DNA of 64,000 bases from CAYSYM01 sp964435115 (GCA_964435115.1 CAYSYM010000002.1:89420-153419); one strand, 5' to 3'. Counted from the first letter of the stretch, positions 18,494 through 27,565 are shown. Numbers and translations are program-made. Notes: generated by a model not told the origin, from the letters alone.

Positions 18494-21484
18494 TCACGGC
18501 GCCGGGCGCGAGGCGATCACGACCCCGTTACGCGCATCGACCACGTACGAGCGGCCGTCAGGGCCGGTCGCCACGCCGACCGCGCTGCCGTTCTGCGGCA
18601 CCTGGTACTGTTGCGCCACGCGCCCGTCCGCCGGGCTGAACGTCAGCACGCGGCCGAGGTCGGGGAAGCTGGCCACGATCTGCCCCTGGCCGTCGACCGC
18701 CAGGTACGGCTTGTTGGTGATGCTCGGGTTCTCCCACCCCGCTGGCACGGCGAGCTGCGCCAGCGGCCGGCCCCGCTGGTCCAGCTTCTGAATGCGGGAG
18801 TTCCACGCGTCGGCAACCCACAGGTTGCCCTCGCGGTCCAGGGCGATCCCCACCGGCTCGCGGAGCTGCCCGGGCTGGTCGCCTTCGCCGCCGAACATGC
18901 GGCGGAACGACCCGTCCAGCCCGAACACCTGGACGCGCTTGTTGCCGGTGTCCGTGACGAACACCTCGCCCTGCGGGCTGATGGCGATCGCGCGCGGCCC
19001 CCAGAAGACCCCCTGGTCGCCGTCGATCCGGCCCTTCGCATCCCCCAGCCGGCCCCACGTTCCCAGGAACCGGCCGGCTGGGTCGAAGCGCTGCACGCGG
19101 TGGTTCCAGGTGTCGGCCACGTAGACGTCGCCGTTCGGCGCCACGGCGACGCCCCACGGCTCCTGGAACTGGCCCTCCGCCTGGCCGGGGCCGCCCCAGG
19201 TGGTGGCGAGCGTGCCGTCCGGGTTGAACACCGTCACGCGGGCTGCCTTCCCCTCGACCACGTACAGCTTCCCGTCCGCGCCGACGGCCGCGCCCTTCGG
19301 GTCGCTCAGGATGGAGACGCCCTCCGCCGACCGGCCGAAGACGGTACTCCCGTCTGGCGGCTGCTGGGCCACGGCCTGCCGCGGCTGGCTGGGGCCCGCG
19401 CTCCGCCCTGTCGCGCCCGGCGCTGGCTCGATCCCGACCGGGCCTGGCCCGAGCTGCGGGATAGACGTCGACACCCCGAAGTAGAACTCCCGGGCACCCA
19501 GCTCGTTCGGCGGCTCCCGGTACAGCAGGAACTTCAGCAGCCTCACCCCGTTCTGGGGATCGGCCAGCGTCGCGCCGATGCGGTCGAACCGCAGCCAGGG
19601 CAGCTCGAGCCTCCGGCCGGCCAGCTCGAACGTCGGCCCGCCACCCGCGAACAGTTTGTAGTCCTCTGGGAACCACCAGTTGAGCCGGTACTTCTGCACC
19701 GTGTACTCGCGGAGCTGGTCCTGGATCGGCTCGACGTTCGGCACCATCGTCAGAATGACCGGGTACTCCGCCAGGTTGATGCTCGGATCGATCGTCTTGC
19801 TGAAGTAGCGGCGGTTCTTATAGTCGCGCAGGTACCACTCGAACGGCCACGCCACCGACTCGTGGACGCCGTCGCCCCAGCCGCCGTCGAGCAGGATTGG
19901 CAGGCTCTTACCCTGGCCGGTCTGGTTGGCGACCCGCTCGATCTCGCGCGAGACCCACACCACATCCGGCGACGACTGGACGTAGATCAGCGGCTCGTTC
20001 GGGGTGTCCGGCTGCTCGTAGCTCACCCGGAGCGCGGTCCGCAGGTAGCCCGCGGCGAAGATGGCCAGCAGGCCGAGGGCGATGCCGGGGAGCGCGTAGC
20101 TGCGCCCCCAGCGCGTCCACAGCGCCACCAGCCCGAAGGCCGCGGCAGCGATCAGAACGCTGAGCGCAAGCCGCTGCAGGGTGATGCTCTGCAGCTCGAC
20201 CGGCGCGACGACCCGCGCGGCGCCGAGCCCGACCCACACCGCCAGCCCGAGCGCGGCCAGTAGCACCACGCCGGCCACGGCGAGGCCGCGGGGCGAGAGC
20301 GCACGCCGCCCCCAGCCCGCCTCGGCCCAGTCGCCCAGCAGGCGACCAGCCACCAGAATGAGCGGCAGCGCGACAGTGTTGGTCATCCAGGGCATCTTCT
20401 CGCCGGCCCAGCTATAGATGAGGAGTCCGCTCAGGAACCAGTACACGGTGAACCAGAAGAACCACGTCTTCGGCTTCACCAGGAGCAGCGCCAGCACCCC
20501 CAGGCCGAGCGGAAGGAACTCGTACAGCCCCAGCATCATCAGGTAGTAGAACCAGGGCTGCCCTCCACGGGCGAAGTCTTGCTGCTCGAACCAGTAGTTG
20601 AGCGCCCCCCTCGTCCCCGCGCACCCTTCGAGCGGCAGCGTGACCACGGCCGTGCAGACGCCCCGCAGGTTGGTGAAGAACGTGGTGTACATCACTAGGT
20701 TGACCGCCAGGAACACCACCAGGCCGATCGCCCACGATTCCCAACCGAGCGCCCGCACGCGCGCCCAGAAGCGCGAACGAGCCTCGCCGCGCAGCAGGAA
20801 CCAGCTCCCGAGCAGGAAGGTGAAGGGGATGACGCCGCTGATGAAGAAGCTCTCCTTCGTCGCGTACAGCAGCGTCGCGGCGACCACGGCGGTGTAGAAC
20901 CAGCGCCGCCGCCCGGTCGCCAGGTAGCGGAAGACGCCGATCATGATGAGAAAGGTGAAGACGTCGACGTAGATGTCCTGGCGCAGGAAGCGCGAGAAGT
21001 AGAGCGAGTCCGGCGAGATGGTGAAGAGCGCCGCCGCGGCGACCGCGCCCCAGAGGCCGAGCTCGCGCCGCACGAACCATGGGAGGCCGATCAACGCGGT
21101 GCCGAAGAGGGCCGGCAGGAGACGCGCCGTGACGTCGTTCGCGCCGAAGAGCAGGTACACCAGCGCGTTCGCCTCGAACAGGAAGGGGCCGTGCATCATC
21201 GGGTCGTGCGTGTACCCCCGCCCCTGGTAGAGGTACCAGGAGTAGACGGCGTGCAGGCTCTCGTCGTGGTGCAGCGCCTTGGCGCCCAGGTCCCACACCC
21301 GCAGCACGAGCCCGACCGCCATCAGCGCCAGGAACGGCAGGAGCTCGGGGTCGAAGGGGATCTCGACCGTGTAGCGGCGACGGCGGGCTTCTGGACCGGC
21401 CCCCCGCTCGCGCACGGCGGGAGCGGAAGACCGGGCCGGGGCGGGTGTGAGATCGGCGGAACCGCGTGGCCCCACCTGGACCAT
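18494..21484 (-). CDS. Agl23/TIGR03663-type membrane protein fused to an NHL beta-propeller
   Basis: A 996-residue protein in two parts. Residues about 40-560 form a polytopic GT-C-like membrane domain with GAKALHHDESLHAVYSW and THDPMMHGPFLFE in the first loop, matching the flippase activity-associated Agl23 (TIGR03663) family. From about residue 690 to the end lie six NHL-type repeats, each around 45-55 residues with VAVAPNGDVYVADTWNHRVQ-like cores, forming a predicted six-bladed propeller facing outside. ATG 21484 has a GGGAGGA ribosome site 9 bases upstream. It heads the minus-strand cluster with the AglD-like gene and is likely part of a protein-glycosylation or surface-polymer pathway (inference). 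Confidence 0.85.
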   Translation of the reverse strand: MVQVGPRGSADLTPAPARSSAPAVRERGAGPEARRRRYTVEIPFDPELLPFLALMAVGLVLRVWDLGAKALHHDESLHAVYSWYLYQGRGYTHDPMMHGPFLFEANALVYLLFGANDVTARLLPALFGTALIGLPWFVRRELGLWGAVAAAALFTISPDSLYFSRFLRQDIYVDVFTFLIMIGVFRYLATGRRRWFYTAVVAATLLYATKESFFISGVIPFTFLLGSWFLLRGEARSRFWARVRALGWESWAIGLVVFLAVNLVMYTTFFTNLRGVCTAVVTLPLEGCAGTRGALNYWFEQQDFARGGQPWFYYLMMLGLYEFLPLGLGVLALLLVKPKTWFFWFTVYWFLSGLLIYSWAGEKMPWMTNTVALPLILVAGRLLGDWAEAGWGRRALSPRGLAVAGVVLLAALGLAVWVGLGAARVVAPVELQSITLQRLALSVLIAAAAFGLVALWTRWGRSYALPGIALGLLAIFAAGYLRTALRVSYEQPDTPNEPLIYVQSSPDVVWVSREIERVANQTGQGKSLPILLDGGWGDGVHESVAWPFEWYLRDYKNRRYFSKTIDPSINLAEYPVILTMVPNVEPIQDQLREYTVQKYRLNWWFPEDYKLFAGGGPTFELAGRRLELPWLRFDRIGATLADPQNGVRLLKFLLYREPPNELGAREFYFGVSTSIPQLGPGPVGIEPAPGATGRSAGPSQPRQAVAQQPPDGSTVFGRSAEGVSILSDPKGAAVGADGKLYVVEGKAARVTVFNPDGTLATTWGGPGQAEGQFQEPWGVAVAPNGDVYVADTWNHRVQRFDPAGRFLGTWGRLGDAKGRIDGDQGVFWGPRAIAISPQGEVFVTDTGNKRVQVFGLDGSFRRMFGGEGDQPGQLREPVGIALDREGNLWVADAWNSRIQKLDQRGRPLAQLAVPAGWENPSITNKPYLAVDGQGQIVASFPDLGRVLTFSPADGRVAQQYQVPQNGSAVGVATGPDGRSYVVDARNGVVIASRPAP

Positions 21485-21912
21485 CGTGGATCATCCTCCC
21501 TGCGTCCGAGCAGCGCGCGGACTCGTCACCACCGAGGCGGGCCCGGGGGATGGCCGGCTGTCCGGCCGAGCGTCAGCAAAGGGCCACCACGTGCTTCGGC
21601 CGCGATGCGTCGCTCCGCTCGGCGCGAACCGGCTGGGCCGCCCAGGCGCCCCTGCCTCAGACGCGTGTAACTGGTCGTCGGCCGAGTATAGCTGACCGCC
21701 CACCCCCCACCCGAGCAGGCGCGGGATGCGTTCGGGCGGGGCCATTCGGCTCTCCCCACCTCCCGCCCACTCCCAATGGGCGACGCCTCCAGTCCCTCGG
21801 ACGACGAGCCAGGGCCAGGCCGGCCGAGAACGGGAAGAGCGTGGAGGGTATCTCGTCACGTTCGGCGCGCCGGCGTGCGCAAGGCCCCGGTTCTCCGTCC
21901 TGCTCCAAGGAG
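21485..21912 (-). other. Intergenic region with candidate promoter
   Basis: No gene is recognised. The only notable element is a minus-strand TATACT box at 21690-21685, about 200 bases upstream of the Agl23-like start, without a good -35 box. If used, it would give a long 5' leader. Confidence 0.35.
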
Positions 21913-23034
21913 CTACCCGCGCGCACCCAGGCGCGCGGGGCCTGGGCCGAGGCGGTGCTCGATCGGCTCCCGCGCCTCCGCGACGTGGTGGGCGAAGGCC
22001 CGCAGGAGGCCGAAGTTGCCGGCGAGCATCATGTCGCCGTGGGGCACCGCCAGGTAGGGCTGCACGCCGCTCTCCACCAGCAGGGCCCGGCGGGGGCCGG
22101 TGGCGGCGACGAGCCCGGGGGGCGGCAGATCCGCACGGGCGACCAGCGCCCCGTGGCCCTTGTCGCCGAAGACCACGTCGTTGCTGATGGTGCCGTGCGC
22201 GAGCTGCTCCACGTAGGCGCGCAGGCGCGGGGCCGTGAGCTCGCCCGTGTGGTGCTCGAAGAGGCCGGCGACCGCGCCGTCGGCGAGGTGGAACGCCAGG
22301 CAGTGGAAGTTGCCCACGTTGGCCACCACCGCCGCGCCCTGCCCGCCAACGCGCGGATCTTCGAGGGCGCCCAGCACGGCGGCCGGCGCGGTGTCCATCA
22401 CCAGCAGCGGGAGGCCGGGTGGGGCCGTCGACGCCACGGAGCGCAGCCGCGTCATCGCCGCGGGCACCTGCTCGCGGAGGAAGGCGAAGCCCGCCAGTCC
22501 GCTGCCCACGGCCAGGCGCTGGCGGAGGTAGTCGAAGCGGAAGACGCGGTCGCTGAAGCCGGGCGGGGCCGCGCCGTGGTCGAACACGGCTACCGCCAGC
22601 GCCCGTGGGTCAGCTCGGACGCCGAACCAGGTGAACGTGTCCAGGATGAGGTCGAGCCAGAAGTCACGCAGCTCCACCAGCTCCGCGTCGCGCGCGGCCG
22701 CTGCCCGCGCTTCGTCCTCTGAGACCACCCGGACGCCCATCTCGGCCACGGCGTCCAGGTCGTCGTCGAAGGTCCGCGCCGCCTCCGGGGTGGCGAAGGC
22801 TGGCAGGCCGGCTCGCACGTGGTCCAGGGCCGCCCAGTGCGACGGGCCTCCACCCATCGTCACCCCCTGGAGTACGAGCGCCTTGCGTGCTCGTGTCGCG
22901 GCTCGGATGCGCTCGGACACGACGGCCGTGGGGGATGGCATGACCAGCTTGAAGCAGTTCTCCAGCTCGCGGTCGGCGTCGAACAGCAGGATGTCCTGCG
23001 TGCCGGTGCCCACATCGACCGTCAAGATCTGCAT
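21913..23034 (-). CDS. DUF1786 family protein (ASKHA-like fold)
   Basis: A 373-residue protein of the DUF1786 family. It opens with a sugar kinase/Hsp70-like phosphate-1 loop (MQILTVDVGTGTQDILLF) and has MGGGPSHWA and VANVGNFHCLAF regions, typical of the family, which some databases mislabel as pyruvate-formate lyase-activating. No iron-sulfur cysteine motif is visible, so that label is not supported. ATG 23034 is chosen over an upstream start because conservation begins there and a GAAGAGGGG ribosome site precedes it; a GATAAT -10 box lies at 23065-23060. It is divergent from the small membrane-protein gene. Confidence 0.8.
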   Translation of the reverse strand: MQILTVDVGTGTQDILLFDADRELENCFKLVMPSPTAVVSERIRAATRARKALVLQGVTMGGGPSHWAALDHVRAGLPAFATPEAARTFDDDLDAVAEMGVRVVSEDEARAAAARDAELVELRDFWLDLILDTFTWFGVRADPRALAVAVFDHGAAPPGFSDRVFRFDYLRQRLAVGSGLAGFAFLREQVPAAMTRLRSVASTAPPGLPLLVMDTAPAAVLGALEDPRVGGQGAAVVANVGNFHCLAFHLADGAVAGLFEHHTGELTAPRLRAYVEQLAHGTISNDVVFGDKGHGALVARADLPPPGLVAATGPRRALLVESGVQPYLAVPHGDMMLAGNFGLLRAFAHHVAEAREPIEHRLGPGPARLGARG

Positions 23035-23148
23035 GCCGCTGCCCCTCTTCCCGTCCACCATTATCCAGGGCGGGCCGGGGCGCTCGCGAAACCCGGCCGC
23101 AGGGTCACGGAGCGGTCACAGCCGGCCGGTGCGCGCCCCGGCCCGCCC

Positions 23149-23154
23149 TACAAT
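23149..23154 (+). promoter_or_regulatory. -10 box (TACAAT) before small membrane-protein gene
   Basis: TACAAT lies 9 bases before an in-frame TTG at 23164, the same spacing as at several other genes here. It is the main reason to favour TTG 23164 over ATG 23191. Confidence 0.4.
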
Positions 23155-23163
23155 GGCGCCGGA

Positions 23164-23592
23164 TTGCGCACCCTCGCCACGACGCTCGTCATGCTCCTCA
23201 CAGACCTGGCCGCCTGGGCGAGCCTTGGCTGGCTCATCGTCGGTGTGCCTCCCTCGCGTCCCTTCGCCAGGGTGGCCTTCTACCTGCTCGCCTTCGCCGG
23301 GATGACCGGCGCGGCGGCGCTGGCGGCGTGGCTCGTGCTCGGACGGCAGAGGGGCATTGGACGGCACCGGTCGCCCGCTGACTACCTGGGCCACGCCATG
23401 CTTCTGGCGGCGATCGTCTCGTTCGCGCTGTGGCTGCAGTCACTGCGGATGCTCACGGCGCTCGTGGCGCTGTTGCTGGTCGGGCTCTACGTGTTCCTCG
23501 AGCTGGCGCTGCTGTTCGGGACCCGTGGCGCCGTGGAGCTGGACGTCCCGTCGCGGACCTATGGCGCGATGCAGCGCGCGGGTCCACGGTAG
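23164..23592 (+). CDS. Small four-helix membrane protein of unknown function
   Basis: A 142-residue protein with four predicted membrane helices: around LVMLLTDLAAWASLGWL, FYLLAFAGMTGAAALAAWLV, AMLLAAIVSFALWLQSL and LTALVALLLVGLYVFLELALL. Loops are short and the C-terminus (VELDVPSRTYG) is hydrophilic. I do not recognise a family. Start is uncertain: TTG 23164 lies 9 bases after a TACAAT box, while ATG 23191 would cut into the first helix only slightly. A methyltransferase gene follows about 70 bases downstream on the same strand. Confidence 0.65.
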   Translation: MRTLATTLVMLLTDLAAWASLGWLIVGVPPSRPFARVAFYLLAFAGMTGAAALAAWLVLGRQRGIGRHRSPADYLGHAMLLAAIVSFALWLQSLRMLTALVALLLVGLYVFLELALLFGTRGAVELDVPSRTYGAMQRAGPR

Positions 23593-23661
23593 GCACGCAC
23601 CGGCGCCGGCTCGGCCCGCCCGGCTCGCTCGGTGGACGGATCGGCGCGTACCGCCCAGGCC

Positions 23662-24429
23662 GTGACAGAGACGGGCAACCCCTTCGAGCGCTTCGCGCGC
23701 CTCTACGACTGGGAGCACGACCCCTTCCAAGAGGACCTGGGGGCATACGTCGCGCTCGCCCGTCGGTTCGGGGGACCGGTGCTCGAGCTGACGTGCGGCA
23801 CCGGGCGCGTCCTGCTGCCGCTGGCAGAGGCGGGGTTCGCGTGCACCGGCGTGGATAGCTCGGCTGCCATGCTGGCGCGAGCGCGGGCGCGGCTGGAGCG
23901 CGCCGGTCGCTCGGCCCGGCTGGAGCAGCAAGACCTGGCGTCGTTGCACCTGCGTGGGCGGTACCGGACGATCCTCCTCCCGCTGGACGGGCTGGCGCTG
24001 CTCCTGGCCCGGCCGGCACAGCTCGCCTGCTTGCGCGCGGCCCGCCAGGCGGCCTCCCATGACGGGTGCCTGGTGGTCGACGTGAGCAACGGCAACGTCC
24101 GCGGCGGCAACGAGCCGCTGCAGGAGGTGCTGCACCACCTCACCGCGCCCGACCCGGAGACCGGCCGGCCCACGACGAAGTGGGTGGTCCGCCGGCCGCG
24201 GCCGGCCGAGCAGCTCGACGAGCTCACCTTCTACTACGACGAGCAGGACGAGCGCGGCTGCCTGCGCCGGACCATCGTCGACCTCCGACTCCGCTGGTTC
24301 ACCCGCTCCGAGCTGGAGCTCCTGCTGGAGCTGTCAGGCTGGCGGGTCGACGAGCTCTATGGGGGTTACGACTTCGAGCCCTTCGGCCCGACGAGCGACC
24401 GCCTGTTCGTGGTCGCCCGGCCCGGGTAG
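23662..24429 (+). CDS. Class I SAM-dependent methyltransferase
   Basis: A methyltransferase of about 255 residues with a Rossmann-like SAM site: motif I VLELTCGTGRVLLPLA, the ribose-binding acidic position in CTGVDSSAAMLARAR, and motif IV region YRTILLPLDGLALL. The C-terminal half ends in the beta-rich region typical of small-molecule methyltransferases. Substrate unknown. GTG 23662 (MTETGNPFERFARLYD) is preferred since similarity starts there; GTG 23632 would add ten residues, and neither has a convincing ribosome site. It lies between the small membrane protein and pyrF. Confidence 0.82.
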   Translation: MTETGNPFERFARLYDWEHDPFQEDLGAYVALARRFGGPVLELTCGTGRVLLPLAEAGFACTGVDSSAAMLARARARLERAGRSARLEQQDLASLHLRGRYRTILLPLDGLALLLARPAQLACLRAARQAASHDGCLVVDVSNGNVRGGNEPLQEVLHHLTAPDPETGRPTTKWVVRRPRPAEQLDELTFYYDEQDERGCLRRTIVDLRLRWFTRSELELLLELSGWRVDELYGGYDFEPFGPTSDRLFVVARPG

Positions 24430-24470
24430 CCGGCGACGGGCGGATCACGGGCGAGACGGAGAGGTACGGC

Positions 24471-24476
24471 TATGAT
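24471..24476 (+). promoter_or_regulatory. -10 box (TATGAT) upstream of pyrF
   Basis: TATGAT lies about 45 bases before the proposed CTG start of pyrF. No good -35 is visible. It suggests pyrF has its own promoter just after the methyltransferase gene. Confidence 0.4.
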
Positions 24477-24520
24477 ACAGGCACCCTTCTCGCGGCCTCT
24501 GGCGCCGCGCCGGTCGTCTC

Positions 24521-25375
24521 CTGGCCACCCAATTCCTCGACAAGCTCCTCAGCACGGCGCGCTCCAATCGCTCCTGGCTGTGCGTGGGCCTGGATCCGGA
24601 CCGGGCGCTGGCGCCGCCGCATCTGCTGCGCTCAGCCGGCGACGACTGGGTGGTCCAGCTCAACCGCGGGATCATCGAGGCGACGCAGGACCTGGTGTGC
24701 TGTTACAAGCCGAACCTGGCCTTCTACGAGGCGATGGGAGAGGCGGGCTACCAGGCGCTCCGGGAGAGCCTGCGCGCCATTCCCGCGCAGATCCCTACCC
24801 TCGCCGATGCCAAGCGCGGCGACATCGGGAACACGTCGCGCGGCTACGCCCGAGCGCTCTTCGACGTACTTGGCTTCGACTCCGCCACGGTGAACCCGTA
24901 CCTCGGGGGCGACGCGCTGCGGCCCTTCTTCGACTACCAGGACAAGGGAGTATTCGTGCTGTGCCGCACGAGCAACCCCGGCTCGGCGGACCTCCAGGAG
25001 CTCCCGGTGCGGCGAGCGGATGGGAGTGAGGAGCCGCTCTACTGCGTGGTGGCGCGTCGCGCGCTCGAGTGGGGCCGGCGCGGAACGGTGGGGCTGGTAG
25101 TTGGCGCCACGTTCCCGGCGGACGTGGCCGCCGTGCGCCAGATCGCCCCTGAGGCACCCATCTTGCTCCCTGGCGTGGGGTCGCAGGCGGGCGACCTGGA
25201 GGTAGCGGTGCGGGCGGGCGTGGATGCCCAGGGTGAGCGGGCGCTGGTGAACGTGAGCCGGGCGGTGCTCTACGCCAGCAGCGGGGAGGACTGGCAGGCC
25301 GCGGCCCGGCGCGAGGCGAGCGCGTTGCGCGAGGCGATCAACGCAGCTCGCGCCACGCACGCGGGAGCGCGATGA
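24521..25375 (+). CDS. pyrF: Orotidine-5'-phosphate decarboxylase, apparent CTG start
   Basis: The last enzyme of UMP biosynthesis, converting OMP to UMP. The catalytic motif is LADAKRGDIGNTSRGYA, of the DAKRGDIG subfamily, and the substrate-binding N-terminal SWLCVGLDPD is intact. The only ATG/GTG/TTG available is GTG 24584, which lies inside LCVGLDP and would remove the first strand and helix. Homologous sequence (FLDKLLSTARSNRSWLC) extends upstream to a CTG at 24521 preceded by an in-frame stop at 24473. I therefore start at CTG 24521, giving 284 residues, close to the family norm. A sequencing error is the alternative. The stop overlaps the DUF951 start (ATGA). Confidence 0.85.
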   Translation: MATQFLDKLLSTARSNRSWLCVGLDPDRALAPPHLLRSAGDDWVVQLNRGIIEATQDLVCCYKPNLAFYEAMGEAGYQALRESLRAIPAQIPTLADAKRGDIGNTSRGYARALFDVLGFDSATVNPYLGGDALRPFFDYQDKGVFVLCRTSNPGSADLQELPVRRADGSEEPLYCVVARRALEWGRRGTVGLVVGATFPADVAAVRQIAPEAPILLPGVGSQAGDLEVAVRAGVDAQGERALVNVSRAVLYASSGEDWQAAARREASALREAINAARATHAGAR

Positions 25376-25641
25376 GCGTCGCCAAGTTCGTCGACGTGCG
25401 GCTGGGCGACGAGGTGCGGCTACGGAAGCCGCACCCGTGCGGCTCGACAGACTGGACCGTGGTCCGTCTGGGGGCGGACATCGGGCTGACCTGCCACACC
25501 TGTCGGCACCGCGTGCTGCTGCCGCGCAGCCAGTTCGAGCGGCGGCTGAAGAGGATCCTATCGCGGCCAGGGTCGGCTGGCAGCGGACTGGGCGCGCCAG
25601 CCCCGGCGGACGCGCCGAACGTGGAGCCTCCCGCTGGCTGA
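25372..25641 (+). CDS. DUF951 domain protein
   Basis: An 89-residue small basic protein. Residues about 5-60 make up the DUF951 domain: VRLGDEVRLRKPHPCGS, RLGADIGLTCHTCRHRV and RSQFERRLKRI. The three cysteines (CGS, CHTC) suggest a small metal site. The domain is common in Firmicutes and Chloroflexota and has no assigned reaction; a nucleic-acid role is often guessed from its basic character. The C-terminal 25 residues are low-complexity Ala/Pro/Gly. Translation is coupled to pyrF by an ATGA overlap. Confidence 0.88.
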   Translation: MSVAKFVDVRLGDEVRLRKPHPCGSTDWTVVRLGADIGLTCHTCRHRVLLPRSQFERRLKRILSRPGSAGSGLGAPAPADAPNVEPPAG

Positions 25642-25669
25642 GCACGCCGAGCCGGCCGCCCGCGCGCGC

Positions 25670-27043
25670 GTGCTACCCGTTCCGCCGGTTCCCACTCCGG
25701 CCGCCCCGCCCGCCCGGGGGGAGGGAGCGGACCGCGCCATCTGGCGGAATCGCGCCTTCCTGCTCCTGTGGCTGGCGCAGGCCATCAGCCAGACGGCGCA
25801 GAACGCCATCTGGTACGGCATCGTCGTCCTCGTCCAGCAGCGCAGCAACTCCAGCACGCAGCTCAGCATCGCGGTGCTGACGCTGATCGTTCCCAGCGTC
25901 ATCTTCGGCGTGCTCGCCGGCGTCTACGTCGACCGGTGGGACAAGCGGAAGGTCCTCATCGCCACGAACCTGCTGCGCGGCGGAGTGGCGTTCAGCTATG
26001 CGGCCGTCGGCCTGGTGGGCACGGTCCCGCTGGGTCTGCTGTTCCTCGTGAACTTCCTGTTCTCGACCATCGGCCAGTTCTTCGCGCCCGCCGAGGCGGC
26101 CATGATTCCCACGCTGGTCGGGTTGCGTCGCCTTCTCCAGGCGAACGGGCTGTTCCACCTCACCTTCACCGCGTCCCAGCTCGTCGGGCTGGTCCTGCTC
26201 GGGCCCCTCCTCGCGAAAGTGGTGGGCGTGAACGGGCTGTTCATCGCCATGGCCGCGGCCATCGTCCTCTGCGGGGCGCTGGTGTGGCCCCTCCCCGGCC
26301 ACCGCGGGGCGCACGACCCGCGAGTCCCTGCCTCGGGCCGCGAGGCGATCGCCGGGGTGTGGGCGGACGTGCGCGACGTGGGCGCCTTCGTCCTGCGGGA
26401 GCGTGTGGTGGCGCTCGCCATGATCCAGTGGACGATTGGCGCCATCCTCGGCCTGGTGGTGGCGACGCTGGTGCCCGGGTTCGCGGAGCGGCTGCTCCGC
26501 GTGCGCGCGGAGGACGCCGTGTTCGTGCTGGCCCCGGCCGGCATCGGAACGGTGGTCGGCACGGCGTTGCTGAACCGCTGGGGCTCGCGCTTCGACAAGC
26601 ACTTCCTCGCCAACCTCGGCCTCTTCACGCTGGCGGTCGCGCTCGGGCTGGTGGGCGGGCTGGCGCTGGTGACCGAGTGGGCCTCGCAGGGTAACCCGCC
26701 ACGCGTCGACCTCCCCGCCCTCGGGGAGGTGAGCGGGCTGGTCCCGGTGGTCATGTCCCTGGCGCTGGTGGCCGGGTTCGGGTTCGTGACCACCATCGTC
26801 TCCACGCAGACGTTCCTGCAGGAACGGGCGCCGGTGCACCTGCGCGGGCGGGTGTTCGCCGTACAGTTGATGTTGAGCAACCTGGCGAGCATCCTGCCGC
26901 TCCTGCTGCTGGGCGGCCTGGCTGACCTGATCGGCGTGGACAAGACGCTCCTGCTTACGGGCCTGCTGATCGGCGTGGCGGGCGTGGTCAGCACGCGCGT
27001 CGCGCCCGGCGTGCCGCCGTGGGGTCGCGCCGCCAGCGGGTGA
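25670..27043 (+). CDS. MFS transporter
   Basis: A 457-residue major facilitator superfamily permease with about twelve hydrophobic segments after a Pro/Ala-rich N-terminus. Motif A appears between helices 2 and 3 as GVYVDRWDKRKVL, and the segment NFLFSTIGQFFAPAEAAMIPTLV (shown here as its core FFAPAEAAMIP) resembles enterobactin exporter/macrolide-efflux (MFS_3) proteins. An efflux role is likely but the substrate is unknown. GTG 25670 lies 28 bases after the DUF951 stop, so it may be cotranscribed with pyrF-DUF951. Confidence 0.85.
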   Translation: MLPVPPVPTPAAPPARGEGADRAIWRNRAFLLLWLAQAISQTAQNAIWYGIVVLVQQRSNSSTQLSIAVLTLIVPSVIFGVLAGVYVDRWDKRKVLIATNLLRGGVAFSYAAVGLVGTVPLGLLFLVNFLFSTIGQFFAPAEAAMIPTLVGLRRLLQANGLFHLTFTASQLVGLVLLGPLLAKVVGVNGLFIAMAAAIVLCGALVWPLPGHRGAHDPRVPASGREAIAGVWADVRDVGAFVLRERVVALAMIQWTIGAILGLVVATLVPGFAERLLRVRAEDAVFVLAPAGIGTVVGTALLNRWGSRFDKHFLANLGLFTLAVALGLVGGLALVTEWASQGNPPRVDLPALGEVSGLVPVVMSLALVAGFGFVTTIVSTQTFLQERAPVHLRGRVFAVQLMLSNLASILPLLLLGGLADLIGVDKTLLLTGLLIGVAGVVSTRVAPGVPPWGRAASG

Positions 27044-27123
27044 ACGGGCCGGGCCCACTCCCTCAGATCCCGGCGGTGGCCGCCGGGCGCCGCGATTCCC
27101 GCGGAGGGGGGCCTGGCGTCGGG

Positions 27124-27129
27124 TATGAT
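27124..27129 (+). promoter_or_regulatory. -10 box (TATGAT) upstream of ybaB-recR
   Basis: TATGAT in the spacer upstream of ybaB, with the start codon about 115 bases downstream. No clear -35 box. Confidence 0.35.
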
Positions 27130-27245
27130 TCGACCAGGCGCTCCGCGCGCCTTCCCTGGCGGGCTCCGCGCTCGGGCGGGAGGTTGGAAGGGCTCCGCAC
27201 AGGTGGCCCAGAGGCGGAGCGACGACCGACCGGAGGCCGCCCCGC

Positions 27246-27563
27246 ATGATGAACGCCGAGATGATGCGCCAGGTTCAAGCGCGCATCCAGAAGATGCAGT
27301 CCGACCTGGCCCGGGAAGAGGTCGAGGCGTCGGCGGGCGGTGGCGCTGTCACGGTGACGGTGTCGGAGATCGGGATGGGCCCCGCCCAGGCCAGGCTGCG
27401 GTCGATCAGGATCAGCCCGGAAGCCGTCGATCCCGACGACGTGGAGACACTCGAGGACCTCGTGCTGGCGGCGACGAACGAGGCGCTGGCGAAGGCGCAA
27501 CAGGTTGCCGCGCAGAAGATGGCTGCGCTCACCGGCGGGATGAAGCTCCCGGGGCTGTTCTAG
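27246..27563 (+). CDS. ybaB: YbaB/EbfC family nucleoid-associated protein
   Basis: A 105-residue DNA-binding nucleoid protein. The N-terminal helix (MNAEMMRQVQARIQKMQ) and the central ASAGGGAVTVTV strand pair are family hallmarks, and the C-terminal helix ends in GMKLPGLF. Two adjacent ATGs (27246, 27249) are possible starts. As in many bacteria, it sits directly upstream of recR, here 83 bases away, with a hairpin between them. Confidence 0.95.
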   Translation: MMNAEMMRQVQARIQKMQSDLAREEVEASAGGGAVTVTVSEIGMGPAQARLRSIRISPEAVDPDDVETLEDLVLAATNEALAKAQQVAAQKMAALTGGMKLPGLF

Positions 27564-27565
27564 GA

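Noticed and set aside
18458..20263. Very long plus-strand open frame (601 codons) opposite the Agl23-NHL gene
   Set aside because: It is His/Arg/Asp-rich antisense translation of a clearly coding strand and has no domain; a GC-rich codon-bias artefact.
25673..27247. 524-codon minus-strand open frame opposite the MFS gene
   Set aside because: Composition is dominated by His, Gln, Arg and Glu in the antisense pattern; the MFS frame has clear membrane helices.
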